Positions 1 through 7,518 of a DNA stretch of 64,000 nt are shown here, one piece after another. The notes under the pieces are model-generated. The model saw nothing but the letters and a program-made list of their open reading frames with translations, was not told where the DNA came from and made no database searches. Every line of letters begins with the position of its first letter. Position 1 is the first letter of the stretch. Source of the DNA: Arcobacter arenosus. Its GTDB lineage: Bacteria; Campylobacterota; Campylobacteria; Campylobacterales; Arcobacteraceae. The position numbers and the translations under genes were made by a program. The DNA is taken from assembly GCF_005771535.1 (NCBI RefSeq), contig NZ_VANU01000006.1, positions 124,001-188,000 of the forward strand. Reading direction: 5' to 3'.

Positions 1-2
1 CT

Positions 3-131
3 GAAAAAGATTATGTAAAGCTACAAAACTTTGTTTTTGATAATATCTACCTTGCAAAACTTGATTTAGAGATTATTTCTAAAGATAAACTTTCTTTAAT
101 AAACAAGTATATAAAAATAAATAAAATTTAA
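3..131 (+). CDS. C-terminal end of an unidentified protein (cut by window edge)
   Basis: An open frame runs from the first bases of the window to a TAA at 129-131 and gives 42 residues of a lysine- and isoleucine-rich, probably helical C-terminus ending in KINKI. The start lies outside the window. The fragment is too short and too compositionally biased to assign to a family. It is followed by the promoter of the diguanylate cyclase gene, so it probably ends its own transcription unit. Confidence 0.55.
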   Translation, partial: EKDYVKLQNFVFDNIYLAKLDLEIISKDKLSLINKYIKINKI

Positions 132-150
132 TATATTAATTATTATATGT

Positions 151-187
151 TATAATTTTATATAAGTACTAGTTTTAGTACAGAAGG
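151..187 (+). promoter_or_regulatory. Promoter -10, 6-bp inverted repeat and RBS of the PAS-GGDEF gene
   Basis: TATAAT lies at 151-156. Around the expected transcription start is a perfect inverted repeat, GTACTA (166-171), GTTT, TAGTAC (176-181). An AGAAGGAA ribosome site lies at 182-189, just before the ATG at 196. The repeat could be a repressor operator or a small 5' hairpin next to the ribosome site. The sequence alone does not decide between these. Confidence 0.5.
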
Positions 188-195
188 AAATTACT

Positions 196-1110
196 ATGAA
201 GTTTTTTGATGATCAATCCTTTAATAACATAGAAAAATTAAAAGAAATAGAGTCTCTATTTTTTTATTTACTTAAGACTACTCCCGATTATATTTTTATA
301 AAAGATAAAGAACATAAATTTTTATATGCTAGTGATACCATTGCAAAAAATTGTGGTTTTGAAAAAGGTTCACAATTAGTAGGAAAAACTGATTTTGAAA
401 TATTTCCAGAAGAGTTTGCAAAAATATATTATGAAGAGGAAAAGAAAGTTTTAGAAGAGGGAAAACATCTTACTGAAAGAGAAGAACCTTACTTAAAAAA
501 TGGGAAAATAGGTTATGTAAGTACTTCAAAAAGACCAATTTTTGATAAAGATGGAAATATAATTGGTGTTTTTGCAATATGTAGGGACATAACAAAAAGA
601 AAAAAACTAGAAGAGGGTTTACAAAGAAATGCGGATTTTGACACCTTAACAAAGCTTTATAATAGAAGAATGTTCTTTGAACAATCAAAAAAACTACTTG
701 AATTATGTAAAAGAGAATGTAAGGAAGCAGTATTATATTTTATTGATTTGGATGATTTTAAAAATATAAATGATAATTATGGTCATGATGCAGGTGATGA
801 AGTTTTAAAGGTTATTGCAAATAGATTAAAAGAAAACTTTAGAGCATCTGATGTAATAAGTCGATTTGGAGGAGATGAGTTTTTAATCTTTACTATCTCT
901 CAAAATGAAGAACAAGTTCATGAGACAATAAAAAAAGAGATAAAACAATTAATTTCAAAAAGAATAGAATTTAAAAATGAGAGTTTTTTTGTAAAATGTA
1001 GTATTGGTATCTCACTTTTCCCTGAAGATGGGAAAGATATTGAAAAGTTAATATCAATAGCAGATTTAAGAATGTATGAAGAGAAAAAAATACACCATTC
1101 AATAAGATAA
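196..1110 (+). CDS. PAS-GGDEF diguanylate cyclase
   Basis: Makes the second messenger cyclic di-GMP from two GTP. A PAS sensor domain covers about residues 20-135 (the segment ending in FAICRDITKRKK is the classical PAS/PAC end). A GGDEF domain covers about 145-300. The catalytic GGDEF signature is at 225-229, and the inhibitory I-site RASD is at 216-219, five residues upstream as in feedback-inhibited cyclases, so the enzyme looks active and product-regulated. There is no signal peptide or membrane segment, so it is cytoplasmic, and the PAS ligand (heme, flavin or small molecule) is not predictable. The start is supported by AGAAGGAA. It appears monocistronic and convergent with the gene that follows. 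Confidence 0.93.
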   Translation: MKFFDDQSFNNIEKLKEIESLFFYLLKTTPDYIFIKDKEHKFLYASDTIAKNCGFEKGSQLVGKTDFEIFPEEFAKIYYEEEKKVLEEGKHLTEREEPYLKNGKIGYVSTSKRPIFDKDGNIIGVFAICRDITKRKKLEEGLQRNADFDTLTKLYNRRMFFEQSKKLLELCKRECKEAVLYFIDLDDFKNINDNYGHDAGDEVLKVIANRLKENFRASDVISRFGGDEFLIFTISQNEEQVHETIKKEIKQLISKRIEFKNESFFVKCSIGISLFPEDGKDIEKLISIADLRMYEEKKIHHSIR

Positions 1111-1120
1111 GTTTTTAAAC

Positions 1121-2299
1121 CTATCTTATTATATGACCTACAAATTTTGACATATTATTTAAAATTTTTTCGCCTCTTCTAAATCCTAAAGCTGATGCTT
1201 CATAAGCGTAAAATACACCAGCTTGGTAAGAGTTTCCATTTTCATCAGTTGGAAGTTCTACATATTCTTGGAAAATTGCTTTATGCCCTTCATATTCACC
1301 ATGTGTTTCACAATCAATTGAACCATCAGCATTTATGATTTTTGTATTTGCTCCTTCTCTTCCAAAACATCTTTTTTCTACTTGTTTTTTCCCTTTTAAT
1401 GGTTCAAAAGAAGTTTCTAAAAGAAGAGGGTGATTTGGATATAAATCCCAAAGTATTTTCATGAAACCTTTTGATTGAAACATCAAAGTGTAAGCAGGAT
1501 TAAAAATAATAGCTTTTTTTTCTTTTACAATTTCTGTTAACATTAATGCAAGTTCACTCTCCTCAATGGCAATATCTTCCCAAGGAATAAGCTTAAACCA
1601 AAACTCAAAAAGTTCATCTTCTTTGTAAATACCTTCATCATTAAATTGAACATTTTCAATATATTCAAAGTCTGTATTAAAACCAGCTTCACTTGCTAGA
1701 TGCTGAAGAAGTTTAGTTGTATTTATATCTTCACTCGAGCTAGAGATTGATGAGAATAATATTTTCCATCCAAGTTTTGAATAATATTCTTCAAACTTTT
1801 CTATATCCGAATCTAAAGTAATAATTCTTTTAAAATTCTCTTTTAATGCCTCCGCAAGATTATTAAATTGACTTGCATCATCAAGTCCATTTTTCTTTAG
1901 AAGTGCCCATTGAATTATAGCTGTTTCAAATAATGATGTTGGTGTATCAGCGTTAAATTCAATTAATTTTATAGGTTTACCATCAATACCACCAGCTAAA
2001 TCAAATCTTGAATATAGATGCCAATGAACATCATTTTCCCATGATTCTTTTATTAACTCAACAAGATTAAAAGGGATATTTATATCATGAAACAAATTGT
2101 TTTCTATTACATATTCACCCGCTTCACAAAACATATCATAAAGCTCATTTGTAGCTTCATAAAATGCATTTGCTTCATCTTCAGTAATTTGTACAATTTC
2201 ATCTGCTACATATGAAGAGTCATCCTCATCAGTATGCCAAACAAAACCTATTGATTCTAGATATTCGTCTGTTAAAGGTTGAAGTTTTTCTAAATTCAT
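1121..2299 (-). CDS. Glutathionylspermidine synthase-family ATP-grasp protein
   Basis: 392 residues matching the glutathionylspermidine synthase C-terminal (YgiC/YjfC-like) family, an ATP-grasp carboxylate-amine ligase fold. The N-terminal stretch with FNADTPTSLFE and the C-terminal GREGANTKI segment, likely part of the nucleotide site, are the recognisable parts. The amidase half of bifunctional Gsp synthetase is missing, as in other stand-alone homologues, so the true substrate is unknown; ligation of a peptide or polyamine is an inference. It sits 5 bp downstream of the UPF0323 lipoprotein gene on the same strand. The same pairing is known in Campylobacter (from memory), which suggests a shared envelope role. 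Confidence 0.85.
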   Translation of the reverse strand: MNLEKLQPLTDEYLESIGFVWHTDEDDSSYVADEIVQITEDEANAFYEATNELYDMFCEAGEYVIENNLFHDINIPFNLVELIKESWENDVHWHLYSRFDLAGGIDGKPIKLIEFNADTPTSLFETAIIQWALLKKNGLDDASQFNNLAEALKENFKRIITLDSDIEKFEEYYSKLGWKILFSSISSSSEDINTTKLLQHLASEAGFNTDFEYIENVQFNDEGIYKEDELFEFWFKLIPWEDIAIEESELALMLTEIVKEKKAIIFNPAYTLMFQSKGFMKILWDLYPNHPLLLETSFEPLKGKKQVEKRCFGREGANTKIINADGSIDCETHGEYEGHKAIFQEYVELPTDENGNSYQAGVFYAYEASALGFRRGEKILNNMSKFVGHIIR

Positions 2300-2304
2300 T
2301 TTTT

Positions 2305-2949
2305 TTATCCACCAAATCCTGAACTTTTTCCAAATAATGAAGTAGATTTTGATGTTCCTGATTTACTCCCAAAAAATCCACTTTTTTTACTACTAGTACT
2401 TGATGTAGAAGTTTTAGCTGCTTTAGTAAATGAACTTTGTGATCTACTATATGTTTGAGGTGATTTATATTGAGCTTTTCTTTGATTTTGATAATTTTGA
2501 TTGTTAAACAGCTTATTTCCAATCCAAGAACCAAGCATAGCCCCTGCAATAGAAGATAATAAAACTCCACCAAGCCCCATTCCACTTGACATTTCTGGAT
2601 TTGTTAAACCCGATGTCCCATTATCAATTTTTACTGCTTCTTCTTTAATTAAAGCATCAATCTCTGCTTGAGAAAGAATTCTTTCACTTCCATCTAATTC
2701 TCTTAAAACAATTGTAGTTTTAGAAGCTGGGAATTCATCTGCAATAGTGTATCCCCCACCTTGAAGTTTTTCAATGATTACAAAAGCTTCTTGTTTTTGA
2801 GAAGCACTTGTAAAAGCGTTGTTTTGAGCTTGGTTTTGATTGTTTGCAGATTTATCTTCACATCCTGTTAATCCTGCAATTAAAATTGCTCCAAGACCAC
2901 CAACTATAGTATAATTTGATATTTTTTTTATATGATTATTTCTTTTCAA
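2305..2949 (-). CDS. UPF0323-family lipoprotein
   Basis: 214 residues. The start is TTG at 2949, preceded by AAAAGGAAGA. A lipoprotein signal peptide ends in the lipobox LTGC with the lipidated cysteine at position 30. A conserved middle region has an IIEKLQGGGYTIADEFPA-type segment and a short hydrophobic Gly/Ala patch (GLGGVLLSSIAGAMLGSWIG). The C-terminal tail is Ser/Lys/Gly-rich low complexity ending in GFGG. The family is restricted to Campylobacterota, and its members have been linked to motility and envelope function, but no biochemical activity is established. It lies between aroE and the Gsp-synthase-like gene in one minus-strand operon. Confidence 0.85.
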   Translation of the reverse strand: MKRNNHIKKISNYTIVGGLGAILIAGLTGCEDKSANNQNQAQNNAFTSASQKQEAFVIIEKLQGGGYTIADEFPASKTTIVLRELDGSERILSQAEIDALIKEEAVKIDNGTSGLTNPEMSSGMGLGGVLLSSIAGAMLGSWIGNKLFNNQNYQNQRKAQYKSPQTYSRSQSSFTKAAKTSTSSTSSKKSGFFGSKSGTSKSTSLFGKSSGFGG

Positions 2950-2960
2950 TATTCTTCCTT

Positions 2961-3752
2961 TTATTCTTTTAGTGCTTTTCTCATAGTTTCTATAATCTCT
3001 TGAGTTGCTTTTTGTTTAGTGAAATATTCAAATGCTAAAACACCTTGATATAAAAGCATGTCTTCACCATCTTTAACTTCACAATTTTTATCTTTAGCAA
3101 GTGCTAAAAATGGTGTTATTTTCCCATAAACACAATCAAAAGCAAATGAGGCTTTTTCTAAAACTTCATCTAAAATCTCTTTAGGAGCTGGTAAATATTC
3201 ATCTTTTAGTCCTGCACTTGTAGAGTTTACTACTAAATCAAAATCACAAGTTTCAAAACTATCCCAAGTAGAACATTTAATGCCTTCATTTTTGAAAAAA
3301 TCTAATTTTCCTTCACTTCTATTTAAAACAGTTACATTGATATTACTTTCTTGCAAGGCTAGAGCAATTGCTTTAGCTGTACCACCTGCACCTAACAAAA
3401 GTACATTTTTAATAACTCCAAAAGATTCAATCGCCTTTAAAAAACCAGGAGCATCAGTATTATATGCAACAATCTTATCATTTTCATATATATAAGTATT
3501 TACAGCTTTAATCTTATTTGCAATGCCCCTAACTTCATCGGCTTCATTAAAAGCTACCTCTTTGTGAGGAACAGTGATATTCGCACCTAAATATCTTTTT
3601 TGTAAAAAAGTATTTTTAAGAGTATTTGGATCTTCTATCAAATGTTTTACATACTCACCATCAAAATTTAGTTTTTTAAATCCTGCATTGTGCATTTGTG
3701 GTGATTTAGAATGTGCTACTGGGTTTCCAAAAATTGCAAATTTATTTATCAT
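2961..3752 (-). CDS. aroE: Shikimate dehydrogenase
   Basis: Reduces 3-dehydroshikimate to shikimate with NADPH in aromatic amino acid and chorismate synthesis. The 263-residue length is typical. The N-terminal substrate domain shows GNPVAHSKSP and the catalytic lysine in NITVPHKE. The Rossmann domain shows the glycine motif GAGGTAKA near residue 120, NSTSAGL, and a C-terminal QG motif in MLLYQGVLAF. The ATG is preceded by AAAGGA. It is the first gene of a minus-strand unit with the UPF0323 lipoprotein and the Gsp-like gene, and is divergent from pgeF. Confidence 0.96.
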   Translation of the reverse strand: MINKFAIFGNPVAHSKSPQMHNAGFKKLNFDGEYVKHLIEDPNTLKNTFLQKRYLGANITVPHKEVAFNEADEVRGIANKIKAVNTYIYENDKIVAYNTDAPGFLKAIESFGVIKNVLLLGAGGTAKAIALALQESNINVTVLNRSEGKLDFFKNEGIKCSTWDSFETCDFDLVVNSTSAGLKDEYLPAPKEILDEVLEKASFAFDCVYGKITPFLALAKDKNCEVKDGEDMLLYQGVLAFEYFTKQKATQEIIETMRKALKE

Positions 3753-3848
3753 TATAATCCTTTAAGTGTGGCGATTTTATCAAAAAAACAATAAGAGTAA
3801 ATTAAATTATAATAAGTACAATAACTATAAAAATTAATTGGATTTTAT

Positions 3849-4517
3849 ATGGATAAAATATTCTTTACTTTTACAAATATTGATGATGGAAATCTTGCTT
3901 TCCATGTTCCAGATACTAAGGACAATGTTGATAAAAATAGAAAAAAACTTTTAAAAAAATATAATTTGGAAAATAAAAAATTAATCTCTATGAATCAAGT
4001 TCATGGTAACAATATCAAAATTGTTGATTCTTCTTCCCCCAATATAATCGATAATTGTGATGGGATAATTACAAATGATAAAGATGTTGTTTTGATGGTT
4101 ATGGTAGCAGATTGCATTCCAATTATATTTATTGATAGAAAAAAAGGTGTTATAGCTGCAGTTCATGCAGGTAGAAATTCTACTTTTTTAAAGATTTCTG
4201 AACTTACAGCTAAAAAAATGGTTAATGAGTTTAATTGTAACTATACTGATATTGAAGTGCATATGGGTCCATCAATACAAAAATGTTGTTATGAAGTAAG
4301 TGATGAAATGGTTACCATTGTTGAAAAAAGTTTTGGTAAAGGGTTTGTAAATGGAAGATTTATTGACCTTCAAGGGATAAATTTAAGCTTATTAAAGAGC
4401 TTAAATATTAGTAATATAACTATATCTAATACTTGTACGAAGTGCTCAAATGAGCCATATTTCTCATATAGAGTAGATAATAAATGTGGTAGATTTGCTG
4501 GAATTGTCACAAAATAG
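3849..4517 (+). CDS. pgeF: Multicopper-oxidase-like purine nucleosidase/polyphenol oxidase (YfiH/PgeF family)
   Basis: 222-residue cytoplasmic enzyme of the YfiH/LACC1 family. Members are reported to act as purine nucleoside phosphorylase/adenosine deaminase and, in E. coli, to edit peptidoglycan precursors by removing L-Ser from UDP-MurNAc. The zinc-site motifs are visible: QVHG, VADCIPI and AVHAGR. The C-terminal region has the conserved SYR(V)DN segment. It is divergent from aroE and followed by a 150-bp spacer before the malic enzyme gene. The family call is secure, while the physiological substrate is not. Confidence 0.9.
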   Translation: MDKIFFTFTNIDDGNLAFHVPDTKDNVDKNRKKLLKKYNLENKKLISMNQVHGNNIKIVDSSSPNIIDNCDGIITNDKDVVLMVMVADCIPIIFIDRKKGVIAAVHAGRNSTFLKISELTAKKMVNEFNCNYTDIEVHMGPSIQKCCYEVSDEMVTIVEKSFGKGFVNGRFIDLQGINLSLLKSLNISNITISNTCTKCSNEPYFSYRVDNKCGRFAGIVTK

Positions 4518-4628
4518 GCACTTATGTAAAAATTATGTATATTTCATGTAAATATTATGTCTCTTAAAGAAATATTAAAGTTCATAAGCTTAAATTATGA
4601 TTTTCTTCTTTTTTGTAAGTTTTAATGA

Positions 4629-4644
4629 GTTACAATTTGGTAAC
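4629..4644. promoter_or_regulatory. Inverted repeat GTTAC-N6-GTAAC upstream of the malic enzyme gene
   Basis: GTTAC at 4629-4633 and GTAAC at 4640-4644 form an inverted repeat separated by AATTTG, ending 26 bp before the ATG. It is placed where a repressor operator or small 5' hairpin would act. Only symmetry supports it. Confidence 0.3.
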
Positions 4645-4670
4645 CCCTAAACAAAGAGAGAGGATAAAAA

Positions 4671-5933
4671 ATGAGTAAACAACCTGTTACTAGAGAAGAG
4701 GCGTTGGAGTATCACCAATACCCAAGAGCTGGAAAATTAGCTATTGAAACAACAACTGAATTAAAAACTCAAGAAGATTTATCAAAAGCTTATACTCCAG
4801 GTGTTGCATTCCCATGCTTAGAGATTGAAGAAAATCCAGAAAATGCATATAAATATACTGCAAAAAGAAATCTTGTTGCAGTAATTACAAATGGTACAGC
4901 TGTATTAGGACTTGGTAATATTGGAGCATTAGCTGCTAAGCCAGTTATGGAAGGGAAGTCAGTATTATTTAAGAAGTTTTCAGCAATTGATTCTTTTGAT
5001 ATTGAAGTTGATGAAGAAAATCCAGAAAAATTTATTGATGTATGTAAAGCTATCGCACCAACATTTGGTGGAATTAACTTAGAAGATATAAAATCACCTG
5101 AGTGTTTTGAAATTGAAAAAAGATTAATTGAAGAGCTTGATATACCAGTTATGCATGATGATCAACATGGAACAGCTATTATTACATCTGCTGGTGTAAT
5201 TAATGCTTGTGATATTTTAGGAAAAAAACTTGAAGAATTAAAAGTTGTTGTTGTTGGAGCAGGTGCAGCAGCGATTTCTTGTTCAAGAATGTACAAAGCT
5301 ATTGGAATTAAAAACATTATTATGATAGATTCAAAAGGTGTTTGTCACGATGGCAGAGATGATTTAAATAAATTTAAAAAAGAGTTTTCAGTAAAAGAAC
5401 CAATGACAAAAATGGATGCGTTTAGGGAAGCAGACATGGTTCTAGGATTATCTAGACCTGGAACTTTTACACAAGAACATATTGCTGTTATGGCAGATGA
5501 ACCAATCGTATTTACATTGGCTAACCCAACTCCAGAATTATTTCCTGATGAGATTTTAGCAATTAGAGATAAAGCTTTAGTTGGTACAGGAAGAAGTGAT
5601 TTTAATAACCAAGTAAATAATGTAATTGGATTTCCTTTTATTTTTAGAGGAGCACTAGACGTAAAAGCTAAAAAAATAAACATGGCAATGAAAAAAGCTG
5701 CTGCATATGCAATTGCAGATTTAGCTAAAAAACCAGTTACAGATGATATCAAAGCTATTTTTGGTGATCATATTACTTATTCAAAAGAGTATATTATTCC
5801 AAAACCGTTTGATAAAAGACTTATTGTTGAAATTTCAAGTGCTGTGGCAAAAGCTGCAGTTGAATCTGGTGTTGCTAGAGAGAAAAATTATGACCATGAG
5901 GCGTATAGAGAACAACTATCTAAAATGATTTAA
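4671..5933 (+). CDS. Malic enzyme (malate dehydrogenase, oxaloacetate-decarboxylating)
   Basis: Oxidatively decarboxylates malate to pyruvate with NAD(P)+, linking the TCA cycle to pyruvate and gluconeogenesis. Visible motifs are YTPGVAFPC near residue 43, TNGTAVLGLGNIGA, the divalent-metal segment HDDQHGTAI and the Rossmann motif VVVGAGAAA. At 420 residues it is the short single-domain type without the C-terminal phosphotransacetylase-like domain of MaeB. NAD versus NADP preference cannot be assigned with confidence. The start is supported by GAGAGAGGA upstream. It appears monocistronic, because a hairpin separates it from purU. Confidence 0.93.
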   Translation: MSKQPVTREEALEYHQYPRAGKLAIETTTELKTQEDLSKAYTPGVAFPCLEIEENPENAYKYTAKRNLVAVITNGTAVLGLGNIGALAAKPVMEGKSVLFKKFSAIDSFDIEVDEENPEKFIDVCKAIAPTFGGINLEDIKSPECFEIEKRLIEELDIPVMHDDQHGTAIITSAGVINACDILGKKLEELKVVVVGAGAAAISCSRMYKAIGIKNIIMIDSKGVCHDGRDDLNKFKKEFSVKEPMTKMDAFREADMVLGLSRPGTFTQEHIAVMADEPIVFTLANPTPELFPDEILAIRDKALVGTGRSDFNNQVNNVIGFPFIFRGALDVKAKKINMAMKKAAAYAIADLAKKPVTDDIKAIFGDHITYSKEYIIPKPFDKRLIVEISSAVAKAAVESGVAREKNYDHEAYREQLSKMI

Positions 5934-5945
5934 ATCTTTATTTTG

Positions 5946-5982
5946 GTATTATTCCATTCTTAATTTTAGGATGGAATAATAC
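5946..5982 (+). promoter_or_regulatory. 12-bp hairpin overlapping the purU ribosome-binding site
   Basis: GTATTATTCCAT (5946-5957) is perfectly complementary to ATGGAATAATAC (5971-5982), with a 13-base loop. The 3' arm ends one base before the purU ATG at 5984, and the only Shine-Dalgarno-like sequence (AGGATGGA, 5968-5975) lies partly inside the stem. No T-tract follows, so it is not an intrinsic terminator. It looks like a structure that can hide the purU ribosome site. Confidence 0.6.
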
Positions 5983-5983
5983 T

Positions 5984-6817
5984 ATGAAAGAATATATACT
6001 TTTAATTGATACTTTTGATGCAAAAGGACTTGTTTACAATGTCTCAAAAGTTCTTTTTGCAAACAATTTAAATATTGAACAAAATGCTGAATATGTTGAT
6101 AAAGAAACAAACAAGTTTTTTATGAGAACTGTTATCTCTGGTGATTTAAATGAAAATATTTTACTTAAAGAGTTAACTGAGGTTTTACCAAAAGAATCAA
6201 CAATTAAACTAAACAAAAAATCAAAGAAAAATATTGTAATTTTAGCTACAAAAGAATCACATGTTTTAGGTGATTTATTAATCAGATATATTGATGGTGA
6301 ACTTGATGCAAATATTCAAGCTGTTATTGCTAATCATGATTATTTACAAGATTTAGTTGAAAAATTTAATATTCCATTTCACTGTATAAGTGCAGAAAAT
6401 ATGGAACGAGAAGACCATGAAAATTTAGTAATTGAAAAAATCAATGAATATAATCCTGAGTTAATAGTTTTAGCTAAATATATGAGAATTTTAACTCCAA
6501 AATTTGTTGAAACTTACCCTAGAAAAGTTTTAAATATTCACCACTCTTTCTTACCTGCATTTATTGGTGCAAATCCATATAAACAAGCACACCATAGAGG
6601 TGTTAAGATTATTGGAGCAACTGCACACTATGTAACTGATGATTTGGATGAAGGTCCGATTATATCTCAAGATGTAGTAAGAGTTGACCATACATACTCT
6701 TGGCAAGATATGAGAAGAGCTGGAAGAAACGTAGAAAAAGTTGTATTATCAAATGCTTTACAACTTCTTTTAGAAGACAAAGTATTTGTTTATGGAAATA
6801 AAACGGTAGTCTTATAA
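5984..6817 (+). CDS. purU: Formyltetrahydrofolate deformylase
   Basis: Hydrolyses 10-formyl-THF to formate plus THF, balancing one-carbon pools and supplying formate. An N-terminal ACT domain (about residues 1-75) is followed by a formyltransferase-fold catalytic domain with NIHHSFLPAF and GATAHYV, the conserved catalytic Asn/His region, and D in DDLDEGPI. The 277-residue length is typical. The ATG overlaps a strong hairpin that includes its ribosome site. The stop TAA overlaps the trmL ATG (6817), so the two genes are translationally coupled. Confidence 0.95.
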   Translation: MKEYILLIDTFDAKGLVYNVSKVLFANNLNIEQNAEYVDKETNKFFMRTVISGDLNENILLKELTEVLPKESTIKLNKKSKKNIVILATKESHVLGDLLIRYIDGELDANIQAVIANHDYLQDLVEKFNIPFHCISAENMEREDHENLVIEKINEYNPELIVLAKYMRILTPKFVETYPRKVLNIHHSFLPAFIGANPYKQAHHRGVKIIGATAHYVTDDLDEGPIISQDVVRVDHTYSWQDMRRAGRNVEKVVLSNALQLLLEDKVFVYGNKTVVL

Positions 6818-7281
6818 TGTTTAATTTAGTACTTCATGAACCAAGAATTCCAGGAAATGTTGGGACAATAGGAAGATTAGCATTTGCTCTTGATTGTACA
6901 CTTCATTTAATTAAACCATATGGTTTTGGTGAGATTACAGAAAAAGAGGTTAGAAGAGCAGGGCTTGATTATTGGTTTGATTTAGATGTTAGAGAATATG
7001 AAAACATTGATGATTTTTGGTCAAAAAATCCTTTAAGTGATAGACATTTCTTTGCAACTACAAAAACAAAACAAGTTTATTTTGATATGGAATATAAAAA
7101 AGGTGACTATTTTTATTTTGGGAGGGAAGATGCAGGGTTACCTGAATCTATTATGAATAAAAATAAGCAAGGATGCATTACTATTCCTATGACAAATGAT
7201 GCTAGAAGTTTAAATATTGCAAATTCTGTATCAATTGTTGCATATGAGGCATTAAGACAAAACTTTAAAGAGTTTAACTAA
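6817..7281 (+). CDS. trmL: tRNA (cytidine/uridine-34 2'-O) methyltransferase
   Basis: SPOUT-class, SAM-dependent enzyme that methylates the wobble ribose in tRNA-Leu isoacceptors. The 154 residues show the family signatures: EPRIPGNVGTIGRLA at the N-terminus, GREDAGLPESI in the knot, and IPMTNDARSLNIANSVSI forming the SAM site. It overlaps purU by one base and is convergent with the minus-strand 77-residue gene only 3 bp away. No clear terminator separates them. Confidence 0.94.
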   Translation: MFNLVLHEPRIPGNVGTIGRLAFALDCTLHLIKPYGFGEITEKEVRRAGLDYWFDLDVREYENIDDFWSKNPLSDRHFFATTKTKQVYFDMEYKKGDYFYFGREDAGLPESIMNKNKQGCITIPMTNDARSLNIANSVSIVAYEALRQNFKEFN

Positions 7282-7284
7282 ATA

Positions 7285-7518
7285 TTAGTATAAACTCTTT
7301 TTTGCTTTTTTTATTAATTTTTTTATTGCTTTTAATTTTTTATTTAAGTCAACTTTTTCTTCTAGATTTTCTTCTTTTTTAATCTTTTTCTCTAGTTTTT
7401 TTCTTTTTTGTGTAAGATTTTTCATTAAGTCATCAATTTCAGTTTTATTCTCTTTTATTTCACTTTTATTCCAAGAAAAAACATTTTCAAAGTTTTCAAA
7501 TAACTCTTTAATTTTCAT
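7285..7518 (-). CDS. Small lysine/glutamate-rich coiled-coil protein, unknown function
   Basis: 77 residues, almost entirely charged and helical, with runs of Lys and Glu from residue 35 onward that suggest a coiled coil. No signal peptide, cysteine motif or known family is recognised. It is likely real: the ATG is preceded by GGGGAGATAGAAA, and its first codons overlap the end of the phosphate cotransporter-like gene by 11 bp, implying translational coupling. Its partner could be that transporter's cytoplasmic PhoU-like domain, but this is only a positional guess. Confidence 0.7.
   Translation of the reverse strand: MKIKELFENFENVFSWNKSEIKENKTEIDDLMKNLTQKRKKLEKKIKKEENLEEKVDLNKKLKAIKKLIKKAKKSLY

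Noticed and set aside
5345-5752. Minus-strand 135-residue frame within the malic enzyme gene
   Set aside because: It lies fully opposite a well-conserved enzyme gene, lacks a ribosome site and matches no family.
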